The position numbers were made by a program, and so were the translations under genes. From the NCBI RefSeq assembly GCF_001570605.1, contig NZ_BBXG01000003.1, positions 397,252 to 461,251 on the forward strand: a stretch of DNA of 64,000 nucleotides, written 5' to 3'. The DNA is from Herbidospora cretacea (GTDB lineage: Bacteria; Actinomycetota; Actinomycetes; Streptosporangiales; Streptosporangiaceae). This document shows positions 1-9,192 of the stretch, piece by piece; position 1 is the stretch's first letter, and every line of letters starts with the position of its first letter. The notes under the pieces were generated by a model. It ran no database searches, had not been told where the DNA came from, and worked only from the letters and a program-made list of their open reading frames with translations.

Positions 1-45
1 GCGGTAGTCGAGGAGGGTTCCGTGGTGCAGTTCGTCGGCGTCCAT
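1..45 (-). CDS. partial gene leaving the window, unknown
   Basis: A minus-strand ATG at 45-43 opens a frame that stays open to the window edge (MDADELHHGTLLDYR, 15 residues). Too little is visible to assign a family. The upstream AT-rich stretch at 58-78 has weak ATGTC/GACAT symmetry (5-bp arms, 11-base spacer), which would suit an operator between this gene and the one starting at 264. Whether this is a real gene start is uncertain. Confidence 0.35.
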   Translation of the reverse strand, partial: MDADELHHGTLLDYR

Positions 46-129
46 ATCGATCTCGCAATGTCTTTACATTCAGGACATAGGTGATGTGTCACCATACGGG
101 CCGCAGAACATGATCACCGCAAAAACTCG

Positions 130-195
130 ATATCGGGATTATTTGGACGGCCATAAAGAATTGGCATCCCGGTATTTATGGTTATATGTCCAAAT
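130..195. promoter_or_regulatory. nested inverted repeats upstream of ThDP enzyme
   Basis: Two nested perfect inverted repeats sit here: ATTTGGAC (141-148) with GTCCAAAT (188-195), and CCATAAA (151-157) with TTTATGG (175-181). A third, competing pairing is ATATCGGGAT (130-139) with ATCCCGGTAT (166-175), 9 of 10 bases. The stretch is much more AT-rich than its surroundings and ends about 70 bases before the ATG at 264. It could be a tandem operator or an mRNA leader with alternative folds. Confidence 0.6.
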
Positions 196-263
196 GGTGC
201 TGAATCCTTCAAATCGGACGAAAAGGGCGTGTCGCGGCAAGGCGTAGGGGTACGCCGCCGCTC

Positions 264-2060
264 ATGGCTCAGACCGTCGGTGACCACCTGGTGCGGCGAC
301 TCCAGGAATGGGGCGTGGCGCAGGTGTTCGCCTATCCAGGGGACGGAATCAACGGGATCCTCGCGGCGATGGGCCGCGCGGGCGACGTGCCGAGGTTCGT
401 GCAGAGCCGGCACGAGGAGATGTCGGCCTTCGCCGCCGTCGGGTACGCCAAGTTCAGCGGCCGGGTCGGCGTCTGCATGGCCACCTCGGGCCCCGGGGCG
501 ATCCACCTGCTGAACGGCCTCTACGACGCCAAGCTCGACCACGTGCCGGTGGTGGCCATCGTCGGCCAGACGGCCCGCAGCGCCATGGGCGGCAGCTACC
601 AGCAGGAGGTCGACCTCCAGGCGCTGTTCAAGGACGTCGCCTCCGAATACCTGGTCGAGGTCAACGTGGCCGAGCAGCTGCCCAACGCGCTCGACCGGGC
701 GATCCGCACCGCCGAGGCCTCCCGCGCGCCGACCGCAGTGATCATCCCGTCGGACCTCCAGGAGGAGGAGTACGCCGCGCCCGAGCACGCCTTCAAGCAG
801 GTGCCCTCCAGCCCGCCGGGCACCGCCTGGGCCCACTCGGTCGCCTCCGGCGAGGACATCGCCAGGGCCGCCGACGTGATCAACGCGGGGGAGCGGCTCG
901 CCGTCCTGGTCGGGCAGGGCGCCCGGAACGCCGCCGAGCACGTGCGCAGGCTGGCCGACCTCACCGGCGCGGGGGTGGCCAAGGCGCTGCTGGGCAAGGA
1001 CGTGCTGCCCGACGACCTGCCCTACGTCACCGGGGCGATCGGGCTGCTCGGGACCCGGCCCAGCTACGAGATGATGCGCGACTGCGACACCCTGCTCATC
1101 GTGGGGTCGAACTTCCCGTACAGCCAGTTCCTGCCGGAGTTCGGGCAGGCCAGGGCGGTGCAGATCGACATCGACGGCCGGTTCATCGGGATGCGCTATC
1201 CCACCGAGGTCAACCTGGTCGGCGACGCCGCCGCCACGCTCGACGCGCTGCTGCCGATGGTCCGGCCCAAGCCGGACAACGCCTGGCGGGAGGCCATCGA
1301 GAGGAACGTGGCCGAGTGGTGGGCCACCATGGACCGCGAGGCGCGGGTGGCGGCCAAACCGGTCAACCCGATGCTGATCGTCTCGGAGCTGTCGCGGCGC
1401 GTCCCGGGGAACGCGATCGTGACGGCCGACTCGGGGTCGTCCACCAACTGGTACGCCCGCAACCTGCGGATGCGCGAGGGCATGCGAGGGTCGCTGTCGG
1501 GCACCCTCGCCACGATGGGGCCCGGCGTCCCCTACGCGATCGGGGCCAAGTTCGCCTGCCCCGACCGGCCGGTGGTCGCCCTGGTCGGCGACGGGGCCAT
1601 GCAGATGAACGGCCTGGCCGAGCTGATCACCGTCGCCCGCTACCAGCACCTGTGGCGCGACCCGCGCCTGGTCGTCTGCGTCTTCCACAACAACGACCTC
1701 AACCAGGTGACCTGGGAGCTGCGGGCCATGGGCGGCGCGCCGAAGTTCGAGGCGTCGCAGAGCCTGCCCGACGTCGACTACGCCCTGTTCGCCCGGTCCC
1801 TCGGACTGGAGGGGATCACGGTGGCCGAGCCGGACCGCCTGGGGGAGGCGTGGGACCGGGCCTTCGCGTCGGGCGTCCCGACGGTGCTCGACATCCACTG
1901 CGACCCGGAGGTGCCGCCGATCCCGCCCCACGCGACCTTCGACCAGGTCAGGTCGGTGACCGAGGCCGTGCTGAAGGGCGACCCCGACGCCTTCCACCTG
2001 GTGGCGCAGGGCGTGAAGACCAAGGCGCAGGAGTTCCTGCGGGGCAGGCGGAGCGGTTAG
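264..2060 (+). CDS. thiamine diphosphate-dependent enzyme (pyruvate oxidase / acetolactate synthase-like)
   Basis: This 598-residue protein has the three-domain layout of the POX/ALS superfamily. The N-terminal Pyr domain carries the glutamate that activates ThDP (SRHEEMSAFAAVGYAK, about residues 50-65), followed by a central domain and a C-terminal PP domain. The ThDP/Mg motif begins GDGAMQMNG and ends HNNDLNQ (about residues 437-480). Family members decarboxylate 2-oxo acids; the substrate cannot be read from sequence. The ATG at 264 is chosen because MAQTVGDHLVRRL matches the normal family start; no strong Shine-Dalgarno is visible. The zinc dehydrogenase 58 bases downstream is co-oriented and probably co-transcribed, which suggests an aldehyde or alcohol product is handled jointly (inference). 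Confidence 0.9.
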   Translation: MAQTVGDHLVRRLQEWGVAQVFAYPGDGINGILAAMGRAGDVPRFVQSRHEEMSAFAAVGYAKFSGRVGVCMATSGPGAIHLLNGLYDAKLDHVPVVAIVGQTARSAMGGSYQQEVDLQALFKDVASEYLVEVNVAEQLPNALDRAIRTAEASRAPTAVIIPSDLQEEEYAAPEHAFKQVPSSPPGTAWAHSVASGEDIARAADVINAGERLAVLVGQGARNAAEHVRRLADLTGAGVAKALLGKDVLPDDLPYVTGAIGLLGTRPSYEMMRDCDTLLIVGSNFPYSQFLPEFGQARAVQIDIDGRFIGMRYPTEVNLVGDAAATLDALLPMVRPKPDNAWREAIERNVAEWWATMDREARVAAKPVNPMLIVSELSRRVPGNAIVTADSGSSTNWYARNLRMREGMRGSLSGTLATMGPGVPYAIGAKFACPDRPVVALVGDGAMQMNGLAELITVARYQHLWRDPRLVVCVFHNNDLNQVTWELRAMGGAPKFEASQSLPDVDYALFARSLGLEGITVAEPDRLGEAWDRAFASGVPTVLDIHCDPEVPPIPPHATFDQVRSVTEAVLKGDPDAFHLVAQGVKTKAQEFLRGRRSG

Positions 2061-2118
2061 GGGTCCCGCCTCCGGGCAGCCGTGTCCCCTGCGGGGGAGA
2101 CGATCCAAGGGAGTGATC

Positions 2119-3300
2119 ATGAAGGCCGTCACCTGGCACGGCAAGCGCGACGTGCGCGTGGACGAGGTCGCCGACCCGGCCATCAAGGAACCCAACGACG
2201 CGATCATCAAGGTCACCTCGACCGCCATCTGCGGTTCCGACCTCCATCTGTACGAACTGTTCGGCCCCTTCATCGACGAGGGCGACATCCTCGGCCACGA
2301 GCCGATGGGGATCGTGCAGGAGGTCGGCCCCGAGGTCACCCACATCAAGCCCGGCGACCGCGTGGTGATCCCGTTCAACATCGCGTGCGGCCACTGCCAC
2401 ACCTGCGACCAGAGCCTGTACGCCCAGTGCGAGACCACCCAGGTCCGCGACCAGGGCAAGGGCGCCGCCCTGTTCGGCTACACCAAGCTCTACGGCCAGG
2501 TCCCCGGCGGCCAGGCCGAGTACCTGCGCGTGCCGCAGGCCCAGTTCGGCCCGGTCAAGGTGCCCGAGGGGCCGCCCGACGAGCGGTTCCTGTTCCTGTC
2601 CGACGTGCTGCCCACCGCCTGGCAGGCCGTCGCGTTCGCCGACGTGCCTGACGGCGGCTCGGTCGCGGTCTTCGGCCTCGGCCCGATCGGCCAGATGTCG
2701 GCCCGCATCGCCGTCCACAAGGGCTACCGGGTGATCGGGGTCGACGGGGTGCCCGAGCGGCTGGAGATGGCCCGCCGCCACGGCGTCGAGACCGTCGACG
2801 CCGCAGAGGTCGAGAACGTGCAGGCCGCGATCCTGGACCTGACCCGGGGCCGGGGCGCCGACTCGGTGATCGACGCGGTCGGCATGGAGGCGCACGGCTC
2901 GCCGATGGCCAAGATGGCCCAGACCATGACGGGCCTGCTGCCGGACAAGCTCGCCGCGCCGCTCATGTCCACCGCCGGGGTCGACCGCCTGAGCGCCCTG
3001 TACGCCGCCTTCGACGCCGTCCGGCGTGGCGGCACGGTGTCCATCTCCGGGGTGTACGGCGGCATGAGCGACCCCATGCCGATGCTGAAGCTGTTCGACA
3101 AGGGCGTCACCCTGCGCATGGGCCAGGCCCACGTGAAGCGCTGGATCGACGACCTCATGCCGCTCGTGGCCGACGACGCCGACCCATTGGGCGTCATGGA
3201 CCTGACCACGCACCGGATGCCGCTTTCGCAGGCGCCGGAGGCGTACGAGATGTTCCAGAAGAAGCGCGACGGCGCGGTGAAGGTGCTTCTGCAGCCCTGA
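2119..3300 (+). CDS. zinc-dependent alcohol/formaldehyde dehydrogenase family protein
   Basis: Medium-chain dehydrogenase of 393 residues. Near the N terminus CGSDLHLYE provides the catalytic-zinc cysteine, GHEPMG the histidine/glutamate, and the CGHCHTCDQSLYAQC stretch the four structural-zinc cysteines. The Rossmann signature is GLGPIGQM. The long insertion after the cofactor domain is like that of glutathione-dependent formaldehyde dehydrogenases. The ATG at 2119 is preferred over an in-frame GTG six bases upstream because AAGGGAG at 2107-2113 lies at normal spacing. It follows the ThDP enzyme and precedes a BrkB protein. Actual substrate unknown. Confidence 0.9.
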   Translation: MKAVTWHGKRDVRVDEVADPAIKEPNDAIIKVTSTAICGSDLHLYELFGPFIDEGDILGHEPMGIVQEVGPEVTHIKPGDRVVIPFNIACGHCHTCDQSLYAQCETTQVRDQGKGAALFGYTKLYGQVPGGQAEYLRVPQAQFGPVKVPEGPPDERFLFLSDVLPTAWQAVAFADVPDGGSVAVFGLGPIGQMSARIAVHKGYRVIGVDGVPERLEMARRHGVETVDAAEVENVQAAILDLTRGRGADSVIDAVGMEAHGSPMAKMAQTMTGLLPDKLAAPLMSTAGVDRLSALYAAFDAVRRGGTVSISGVYGGMSDPMPMLKLFDKGVTLRMGQAHVKRWIDDLMPLVADDADPLGVMDLTTHRMPLSQAPEAYEMFQKKRDGAVKVLLQP

Positions 3301-3339
3301 GTCGCGCTTGCCCCCGGGACGTCGGGGTAGCCGGGCGGT

Positions 3340-4290
3340 ATGAACGAGCGCCTGGCCCCCGACCGCCCGACCGAAGTGCTCCGACGTTCGTGGTGGCAGG
3401 TGCTCAAGCGCACCGTCAGGGAGTTCCAGGAAGACAAGATCACCGACTGGGCCGCCGCGCTGACCTACTACGCGATCCTGTCGATCTTCCCGGCGCTGCT
3501 GGCCGTGGTCTCCCTGCTGGGCCTGTTCGGCCAGTCGGCGACCCAGCCGATCTCGGAGAACCTGAGCGCCGTCGCGCCCGGCCCGGCCAAGGAGATCATC
3601 GACACGGTCCTGGTGTCGCTCCAGGAGAACCAGGGCGCGGCCGGGGTGGCGACGGTCATCGGCCTGGTGGTCGCGCTCTGGTCGGCCTCCGGCTACGTCG
3701 GGGCGTTCATGCGGGCCGCCAACGTCATGTACGAGATGCCCGAGGGCCGCCCCATCTGGAAGACCCTGCCGCTGCGGCTCGGGATCACCGCCGTGCTCGT
3801 CGTGATGATGGCGGCCGGGGCGGTGGCCGTGGTCTTCACCGGCGCCCTCGCCGAGCAGGCCGGGCGGATGCTCGGCATCGGCGACACCGGCCTGGCGATC
3901 TGGAACATCGCCAAGTGGCCGGTCCTGGTCGTCATCGTGATCGTCGTGCTGGCGCTGCTCTACTGGTTCGCCCCCAACGTCGAGCACCCCGGCTTCCGCT
4001 GGATCACCCCCGGCAGCACCGTCGCGGTCGTCTGCTGGATCGCCGCCTCGGCCGGGTTCGGCTTCTACGTCGCCAACTTCGCCACCTACAGCAAGACCTA
4101 CGCGACCCTGGCCGGCGTGATCGTCTTCCTCGTCTGGCTGTGGATCACCAACATCGCGGTCCTGCTCGGCGTGGAGTTCGACGCCGAGATCGCCCGGGGC
4201 CGCGCCATCGCGGCGGGCGAGCCCGCGTCGCGGGAGCCCTACGTCGCCCCGCGCGACACCCGCAAGATGGACCCGGACGAGGTGCCGTGA
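3340..4290 (+). CDS. YihY/virulence factor BrkB family membrane protein
   Basis: 316 residues with about six hydrophobic segments. It begins with the family's amphipathic WWQVLKRTVREFQED region and the conserved DWAAALTYYAILSIFPALLA segment, and later has LYWFAPNV and FATYSKTYATLAGVIVFLVW. The family was once annotated as RNase BN, which is not supported; its role in the envelope is unknown. The C-terminal tail is short, charged and presumably cytoplasmic. It lies 39 bases after the zinc dehydrogenase, in the same direction. Confidence 0.9.
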   Translation: MNERLAPDRPTEVLRRSWWQVLKRTVREFQEDKITDWAAALTYYAILSIFPALLAVVSLLGLFGQSATQPISENLSAVAPGPAKEIIDTVLVSLQENQGAAGVATVIGLVVALWSASGYVGAFMRAANVMYEMPEGRPIWKTLPLRLGITAVLVVMMAAGAVAVVFTGALAEQAGRMLGIGDTGLAIWNIAKWPVLVVIVIVVLALLYWFAPNVEHPGFRWITPGSTVAVVCWIAASAGFGFYVANFATYSKTYATLAGVIVFLVWLWITNIAVLLGVEFDAEIARGRAIAAGEPASREPYVAPRDTRKMDPDEVP

Positions 4291-4331
4291 GGAGAAGGTT
4301 CGCCGCCCCGGGCTGAGGGCAGGCCGAAGGT

Positions 4332-4727
4332 ATGAACGCAACCTTCGGCTTCGACTTCGACCGCCGCTACCGGCCGCTGCTGGGCGTGCTCGGCATCCGC
4401 CCGGAGACCAGCGGGGTGATCGTCACCGAAGAGGGCATCCGGGTGAGGTTCGGCCCGTGGCAGGTCATGACCGGCCTCGACAACCTGGCGGGCATCGAGG
4501 TCACCGGCCCCTACGGCGCGGCCAAGGCCATCGGCCCGCGCATCTCGCTCGCCGATCGGGGGCTGACCTTCGGGTCGAACACCCGGCAGGGCGTCTGCCT
4601 GCGATTCCACCGGCCGGTCCCGGGCGGCGAGCCGACCGGGATGCTGCGCCACCCCGGCCTCACCGTCACCGTCGCAGACCCGCGGGCACTGGCCGACCGG
4701 CTGCGGCCCCACGTCAAGCCCAGCTGA
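4332..4727 (+). CDS. conserved hypothetical protein
   Basis: 131 residues, no signal peptide or membrane segment. It is rich in beta-prone stretches (GVIVTEEGIRVRFGPWQV, LTVTVADPRALADRL) and reads like a small PH-like or beta-barrel protein, though I do not recognise the family. The 3' end overlaps the convergent kinase gene by 14 bases. Codon use is typical of the window, so it is probably a real gene. Confidence 0.7.
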   Translation: MNATFGFDFDRRYRPLLGVLGIRPETSGVIVTEEGIRVRFGPWQVMTGLDNLAGIEVTGPYGAAKAIGPRISLADRGLTFGSNTRQGVCLRFHRPVPGGEPTGMLRHPGLTVTVADPRALADRLRPHVKPS

Positions 4728-5268
4728 TCCCGAACGTCCCGCCGTCCACCCGCGCGTCCCAGGCGACCGGTTCGCGGGCGAACCAGTCGTCCTCGGCCGC
4801 CGTCCAGACCAGCCAGTCGGCGGTGTGGCAGACGCCGTCGCGGGCGATGACCCGCGCTTGTCTGACCTCGCGGGGCGCCTCGACCCACACCCGGAACGCC
4901 GCCGGGCACGACGCCCGCGCCACGCTCACGCCCTCGACGATCACCACGTCGGCCGGGGGCACCTCGATCGGCTCGGCGTAGGCGGCCCGGCGCCAGTCGT
5001 ACCGGGAGAAGACCGCCGCCGAGCCCCGTCCGAGCGGCTCCAGCACGTCCCGGCGCAGATGCCCGAACCAGGATTCGGGGCCCTGGTCCCAGGGGATGGG
5101 AAAGTCGTCGCTGTGCACCACTGGTGCGCCGTTCAGCGCCTCGGACAGCAGGCCGGCGAAGGTCGTCTTGCCCGAGCCGCCCGGGCCGTCGACCGCCACC
5201 AGCCTCACCGGGCCACACGACGGTCGCGACGACGTGATGCGGGCGGCCAGGTCGGCGAGGGTCGGCAT
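4714..5268 (-). CDS. uridine kinase-like P-loop nucleoside/phosphotransferase
   Basis: 184 residues. It has a Walker A motif (AVDGPGGSGKTTFA, about residues 26-39), the HSDDF motif after it, and VVIVEGVSVA as the Walker B/lid-proximal strand, as in uridine kinase/phosphoribulokinase-like proteins. The minus-strand ATG at 5268 gives the normal MPTLADLAARI start. A CACGAT sequence 6 bases upstream may be a degenerate leaderless -10. It probably phosphorylates a small metabolite, substrate unknown. It is transcribed away from the CoA-transferase gene at 5341 and runs convergently into the 4332 gene. Confidence 0.8.
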   Translation of the reverse strand: MPTLADLAARITSSRPSCGPVRLVAVDGPGGSGKTTFAGLLSEALNGAPVVHSDDFPIPWDQGPESWFGHLRRDVLEPLGRGSAAVFSRYDWRRAAYAEPIEVPPADVVIVEGVSVARASCPAAFRVWVEAPREVRQARVIARDGVCHTADWLVWTAAEDDWFAREPVAWDARVDGGTFGISWA

Positions 5269-5340
5269 GCCCCGATCGTGCCAGGCCGGCCCACTACGGG
5301 TAGCCTGCGGGCTCCCCATCGATTTTCGGAAGGACTGATC

Positions 5341-6495
5341 GTGCAGGGACCCCTCAGCGGTGTCGTGGTGCTCGACCTCTCCCGGGCGCTGGCCGGCCCT
5401 CACGCCGCCCAGATGCTCGGCGACCTGGGCGCCCACGTCATCAAGATCGAGAATCCTTCGGGCGGGGACGAGGCACGCGGCTGGGGGCCCCACGTCGGCC
5501 CGGACAGTGACATCTCGACGTACTTCCTGGCGGCCAACCGCAACAAGCGGTCGATCACCCTCGACCTCAAGGCCGACGAGGGGCGCGAGACCCTCACCCG
5601 GCTGATCCGCCACGCCGACGTCCTCATCGAGAACTTCCGGACCGGCGTGCTGGCCCGGCTCGGCTTCTCCGCCGAGAGGATCGAGGAGCTCAACCCGCGC
5701 ATGGTCGTGCTCTCGATCACCGGTTTCGGGCACGACGGCCCCGAGGCCGGACGGCCCGGCTACGACCAGATCGCCCAGGGCGAGGCCGGACTGATGTCGA
5801 TCACCGGGCCCCCCGGGCAGCCCCACCGCGCCGGGCCCTCGATCGCCGACCTGCTGGCGGGCATCCACGGCGCCTACGGCGTGGCCGCCGCCCTCTACGA
5901 GCGCGAGAAGACCGGCAGGGGCGGGGTCGTGCGGACCTCGCTGCTGGCCTCGGTCGTCGGCGTGCACGCCTACCACGGCACCCAGTGGACGGTCGCGGGC
6001 CAGGTCCCCCAGGCCAACGGCAACCACCACGCCTCCATCGCCCCCTTCGGCGCGTTCCGCTGCGGCGACGGCATGATCCAGATCGCGGCCGGCACCGAGG
6101 GCCACTGGCAGAAGGTCGCCGAGCTCCTCGGCATCGACGCCGCCCGGCCCGAATACGCCACCAACCGCGACCGCTTCGCCAACCGCGACCAGCTCGTCAA
6201 CGAGATGGAGAAGGTCCTCACCACCGAGACGCGCGGCCACTGGCTCGGCGCGCTGGCGAAGGCCGGGGTCCCGGCCGGGTCGATCCGGACCATCGACGAG
6301 GTCTACGCCTGGGACCAGACCCGCTCCCAGGGGCTCCTCGTCGAGGTCGACCACCCCGTCCTGGGCCCGATCGAGCTGCCCGGACCGGTGCTCCGCTTCG
6401 ACGCCCACGCCCCGGGCGACCACTCCGCCCCGCCCGCCCTCGGCGCCGACACCGAGGCCGTCCTCGACTGGCTCAAGGGGAAAGAGGCGCAGTGA
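5341..6495 (+). CDS. CaiB/BaiF family CoA-transferase
   Basis: 384-residue class III CoA-transferase. It opens with GPLSGVVVLDLSRALAGPHA, followed by MLGDLGAHVIKIENP and the family segment NRNKRSITLDLK. The GHDGPEAGRPGYDQIAQ region and the IADLLAGIHGAYG segment, with the aspartate that forms the acyl intermediate, are present. Such enzymes move CoA between organic acids. The GTG at 5341 is supported by GGAAGG at 5330-5335. Its TGA overlaps the GTG of the carboxyltransferase gene (GTGA), so the two are translationally coupled and probably act on the same acyl-CoA. Confidence 0.92.
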   Translation: MQGPLSGVVVLDLSRALAGPHAAQMLGDLGAHVIKIENPSGGDEARGWGPHVGPDSDISTYFLAANRNKRSITLDLKADEGRETLTRLIRHADVLIENFRTGVLARLGFSAERIEELNPRMVVLSITGFGHDGPEAGRPGYDQIAQGEAGLMSITGPPGQPHRAGPSIADLLAGIHGAYGVAAALYEREKTGRGGVVRTSLLASVVGVHAYHGTQWTVAGQVPQANGNHHASIAPFGAFRCGDGMIQIAAGTEGHWQKVAELLGIDAARPEYATNRDRFANRDQLVNEMEKVLTTETRGHWLGALAKAGVPAGSIRTIDEVYAWDQTRSQGLLVEVDHPVLGPIELPGPVLRFDAHAPGDHSAPPALGADTEAVLDWLKGKEAQ

Positions 6496-7997
6496 CCCCC
6501 CAGAGACCCGACGCGCGCACCCTGATCGAGGTCGTGCTCGACCCCGGCTCGTGGGTCTCCTGGGACCGTCCGCCCGCCGAGGCGGCCGTTCCCGGCTCCG
6601 AATACGCCGCCGAACTGGCCGCCGCCCGGCGCAGATCCGGCTACGACGAATCGGTCATCACCGGTGAGGGACGGCTCGGCGGACGCCGGGTCGCCGTCGT
6701 CGCCGGGGAGTTCTCCTTCCTCGCCGGGTCGATCGGCGTCGCGGCGGCCGAACGGCTGGTCTCCGCCGTCGAACGGGCCACCGCCGAACGGCTGCCTCTG
6801 CTGGCCGCGCCCGCCAGCGGGGGGACCCGGATGCAGGAGGGGGCGATGGCGTTCGTCCAGATGATCAAGATCACCGCCGCGGTCACCGCCCACAAGGAGT
6901 CCGGCCTTCCCTACGTCGTCTACCTGCGCCACCCGACCACCGGGGGCGTGTTCGCGTCATGGGGGTCGCTGGGCCACGTCACCGCCGCCGAACCGGGCGC
7001 GATGATCGGCTTCCTGGGGCCGCGCGTCTTCGAGTCCCTGTACGGCTACCGCTTCCCCAGCGGCGTACAGGAGTCGGAGAACCTGTTCGCCCACGGCCTG
7101 GTCGACGCGGTGGTCCCGGCGGCCGAGGCGCGCGAGATGGCCGTCAGGGCGCTCGGCGTGCTCTGCGCGCCGAAGGACCCGCCGGTCCCGCCCGCCGAGG
7201 ACACCCCGCCCGCGCGGACCGACGTCCCCGCCTGGGACGCCATCGTCAGCTCCCGCCGCGACGACCGCCCCGGCGTCCGCACCCTGCTGAGACTGGCCGC
7301 CGCCGACGTCACCCCGCTCAACGGCACCGGCGCGGGCGAGAGCGACCCCGGCCTGCTGCTGGCCCTGGCCAGGTTCGGCGGCGCGCCCGCCGTGGTCCTC
7401 GGCCAGGACCGGCGCGGCGCGCGGGCCGGCCTGAAGATCGGCCCGGCCGGGCTGCGGGTGGCCCGGCGCGGCATGAAGCTCGCCGAGGAACTCGGCCTGC
7501 CCCTGGTCACCGTCATCGACACCGCCGGGGCGGAACTGTCGAAGGCGGCCGAGGAGGGCGGCCTGGCGGGGGAGATCGCCCGCTGCCTGGCCGATCTGGT
7601 CATGCTCGACGCGCCCACGGTCTGCCTGCTGCTCGGCCAGGGGTCGGGCGGGGCGGCCCTGGCCCTGCTGCCCGCCGACCGGGTGCTGGCCGCCCAGCAC
7701 GCCTGGCTGTCCCCGCTCCCGCCCGAGGGCGCGTCGGCCATCCTCTACCGGACGGTCGACTTCGCCCCCGAGATCGCCCAGGCGCAGGGGGTCAGGGCGG
7801 CGGACCTGCAGCGCGACGGCATCGTCGACCGGATCATCGCCGAGTGCCCCGACGCCGTCTACGAGCAGCAGGCCTTCACCCGGCGCGTGGCCAGAGCCCT
7901 GGAGGAGGAGATCGCCACCCTCCTGGCCCAGCCCGCCGGAGACCGCGTGAACCGCCGGATCGCTCGCTATCGAGCGGTGGGGACGGTCACGGGGTGA
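6492..7997 (+). CDS. fused acyl-CoA carboxyltransferase (AccD-AccA type)
   Basis: 501 residues with two crotonase-fold halves. The N-terminal half resembles the acetyl-CoA carboxylase beta subunit (SGGTRMQEGAMAFVQM, then LRHPTTGGVFASWGSLGH). The C-terminal half resembles the alpha subunit (GLKIGPAGLRVARRGMKLA, VTVIDTAGAELSKAAEEGG, GQGSGGAALAL). The cysteine zinc ribbon of free bacterial AccD is not apparent. Carboxyltransferases pass CO2 from biotin to an acyl-CoA; no biotin carboxylase or carrier protein is in the window, so these must come from elsewhere. Start codon GTG overlaps the preceding stop. Confidence 0.88.
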   Translation: MTPQRPDARTLIEVVLDPGSWVSWDRPPAEAAVPGSEYAAELAAARRRSGYDESVITGEGRLGGRRVAVVAGEFSFLAGSIGVAAAERLVSAVERATAERLPLLAAPASGGTRMQEGAMAFVQMIKITAAVTAHKESGLPYVVYLRHPTTGGVFASWGSLGHVTAAEPGAMIGFLGPRVFESLYGYRFPSGVQESENLFAHGLVDAVVPAAEAREMAVRALGVLCAPKDPPVPPAEDTPPARTDVPAWDAIVSSRRDDRPGVRTLLRLAAADVTPLNGTGAGESDPGLLLALARFGGAPAVVLGQDRRGARAGLKIGPAGLRVARRGMKLAEELGLPLVTVIDTAGAELSKAAEEGGLAGEIARCLADLVMLDAPTVCLLLGQGSGGAALALLPADRVLAAQHAWLSPLPPEGASAILYRTVDFAPEIAQAQGVRAADLQRDGIVDRIIAECPDAVYEQQAFTRRVARALEEEIATLLAQPAGDRVNRRIARYRAVGTVTG

Positions 7998-8215
7998 CGC
8001 ACATCCGGCCGGTGCACGCGAGGATTTCCGCGGCGTGTGCCGGGTGCGGCAGGCGACGACGCGCGCCGACGAACGCCTCAGCGGATTCCCGGGCAGTCGA
8101 AGTCGTCGCGAATCTCCGCTCGACGAAATTCTGACGCTCCGAATTTCTGCACGGAAATGAATGGCGTCAATGCGCGCGGATGCTCGGCGCATTGCCTGTT
8201 CACGGCGGATCCGAA

Positions 8216-8249
8216 CGGGCGAGCCCTTCCGGTCGAAAGGGCTCGCCCG
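8216..8249 (-). terminator. 13-bp stem terminator of collagen-like gene
   Basis: CGGGCGAGCCCTT (8216-8228) pairs perfectly with AAGGGCTCGCCCG (8237-8249) across an 8-base loop. It starts 7 bases beyond the stop codon of the minus-strand gene at 8256. There is no U tract, as is usual for high-GC actinobacterial terminators. It could also stop transcription coming from the carboxyltransferase side. Confidence 0.8.
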
Positions 8250-8255
8250 GGTGGG

Positions 8256-9014
8256 TCAGACGCAGATGGCGTAGACCTTGAGCTTGGCGCTCCTGTTGTG
8301 GTCGAGCGTGACCCGGACCGCCCAGCCGGTGCTGTTGCCGTTGACGGTCGGCTTGCTCATGGACACGTTCTTGACGAAGTCGGCGCCGTAGGTGACCTCA
8401 TGGCCGCCACCGACGATCTTCTTGCCCGGGTCGCAGGAGGTCAGGACGATGTCCGAGCTGCTGTCGACTGTGGTCTCGGTGCCGGTCTTGATGACCGGCG
8501 TGACGCTGCCCGAGGTGCCGTCCCGGCCGTCTTTGCCGTCGGCGCCCTTGGCTCCGGCCGGGCCGGCGGGGCCCGCGGGGCCGGTCTCGCCCTTCTCGCC
8601 CTTCGCTCCGGCCGGGCCCGCCGGGCCCGTCTCGCCCTTGGGCCCCTGCGGACCGGTGGCGCCGGTCTCGCCCTTCACACCCTGCGGTCCGGCGGCGCCG
8701 GTCTGGCCCTTGGGGCCCTGCGGGCCGGTCTGGCCCTTCGGGCCCTGGGGGCCGGTGGCGCCGGTCATGCCCTGGAGGCCCGCCGGGCCCTGCGCGCCCT
8801 GGCCACCCCAAGTGATCTTCGTCTCGGTGGGGCGGCACTTCGTCGTCGCGGTGACGATGCGCGCGTACCGGGTCTTCTTGTTGACACAGGCGTGGATGAC
8901 GGTGTCAGCGGCCGAAGAGGCGGTCGCCATGCCTCCGACGGCGAAAATCGAACCCGCGAGCGCGCCGACGGTCAAAATCCCGACAGTACGTCCGCCCGGC
9001 AACCTGATAGCCAC
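8256..9014 (-). CDS. secreted collagen-like triple-helix repeat protein
   Basis: 252 residues. A signal peptide (residues 1-36, ending SSAADT) is followed by a short N-terminal domain with two cysteines, then about 32 Gly-X-Y triplets (residues 71-169) rich in GPQGPKG and GPAG units. Charged KGE/KGD triplets are of the kind that stabilise bacterial collagens lacking hydroxyproline. A C-terminal globular domain (residues 180-252) has the pattern [12 protein letters not shown]...WAVRV...VYAICV, which could trimerise the stalk. The GTG at 9014 has a good AAGGA ribosome site. The same C-terminal module occurs three times in the secreted protein encoded at 48814-49641. Confidence 0.88.
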   Translation of the reverse strand: MAIRLPGGRTVGILTVGALAGSIFAVGGMATASSAADTVIHACVNKKTRYARIVTATTKCRPTETKITWGGQGAQGPAGLQGMTGATGPQGPKGQTGPQGPKGQTGAAGPQGVKGETGATGPQGPKGETGPAGPAGAKGEKGETGPAGPAGPAGAKGADGKDGRDGTSGSVTPVIKTGTETTVDSSSDIVLTSCDPGKKIVGGGHEVTYGADFVKNVSMSKPTVNGNSTGWAVRVTLDHNRSAKLKVYAICV

Positions 9015-9192
9015 TGCAATTCCTTCCGATGAAAACAGCGTGTCCTCTGTTTCTGAAGAGGATCCTGTGGTTGACGGCCCACGGGCGCGCGCGGTTCACC
9101 GGTCGAATATCACAGCTTTATATCGACGTTTCCGTAGGTGTTCACTTACGGGAAACTCACACCCATTGTCAGCCCTTCGATAAAGTGCTGAC

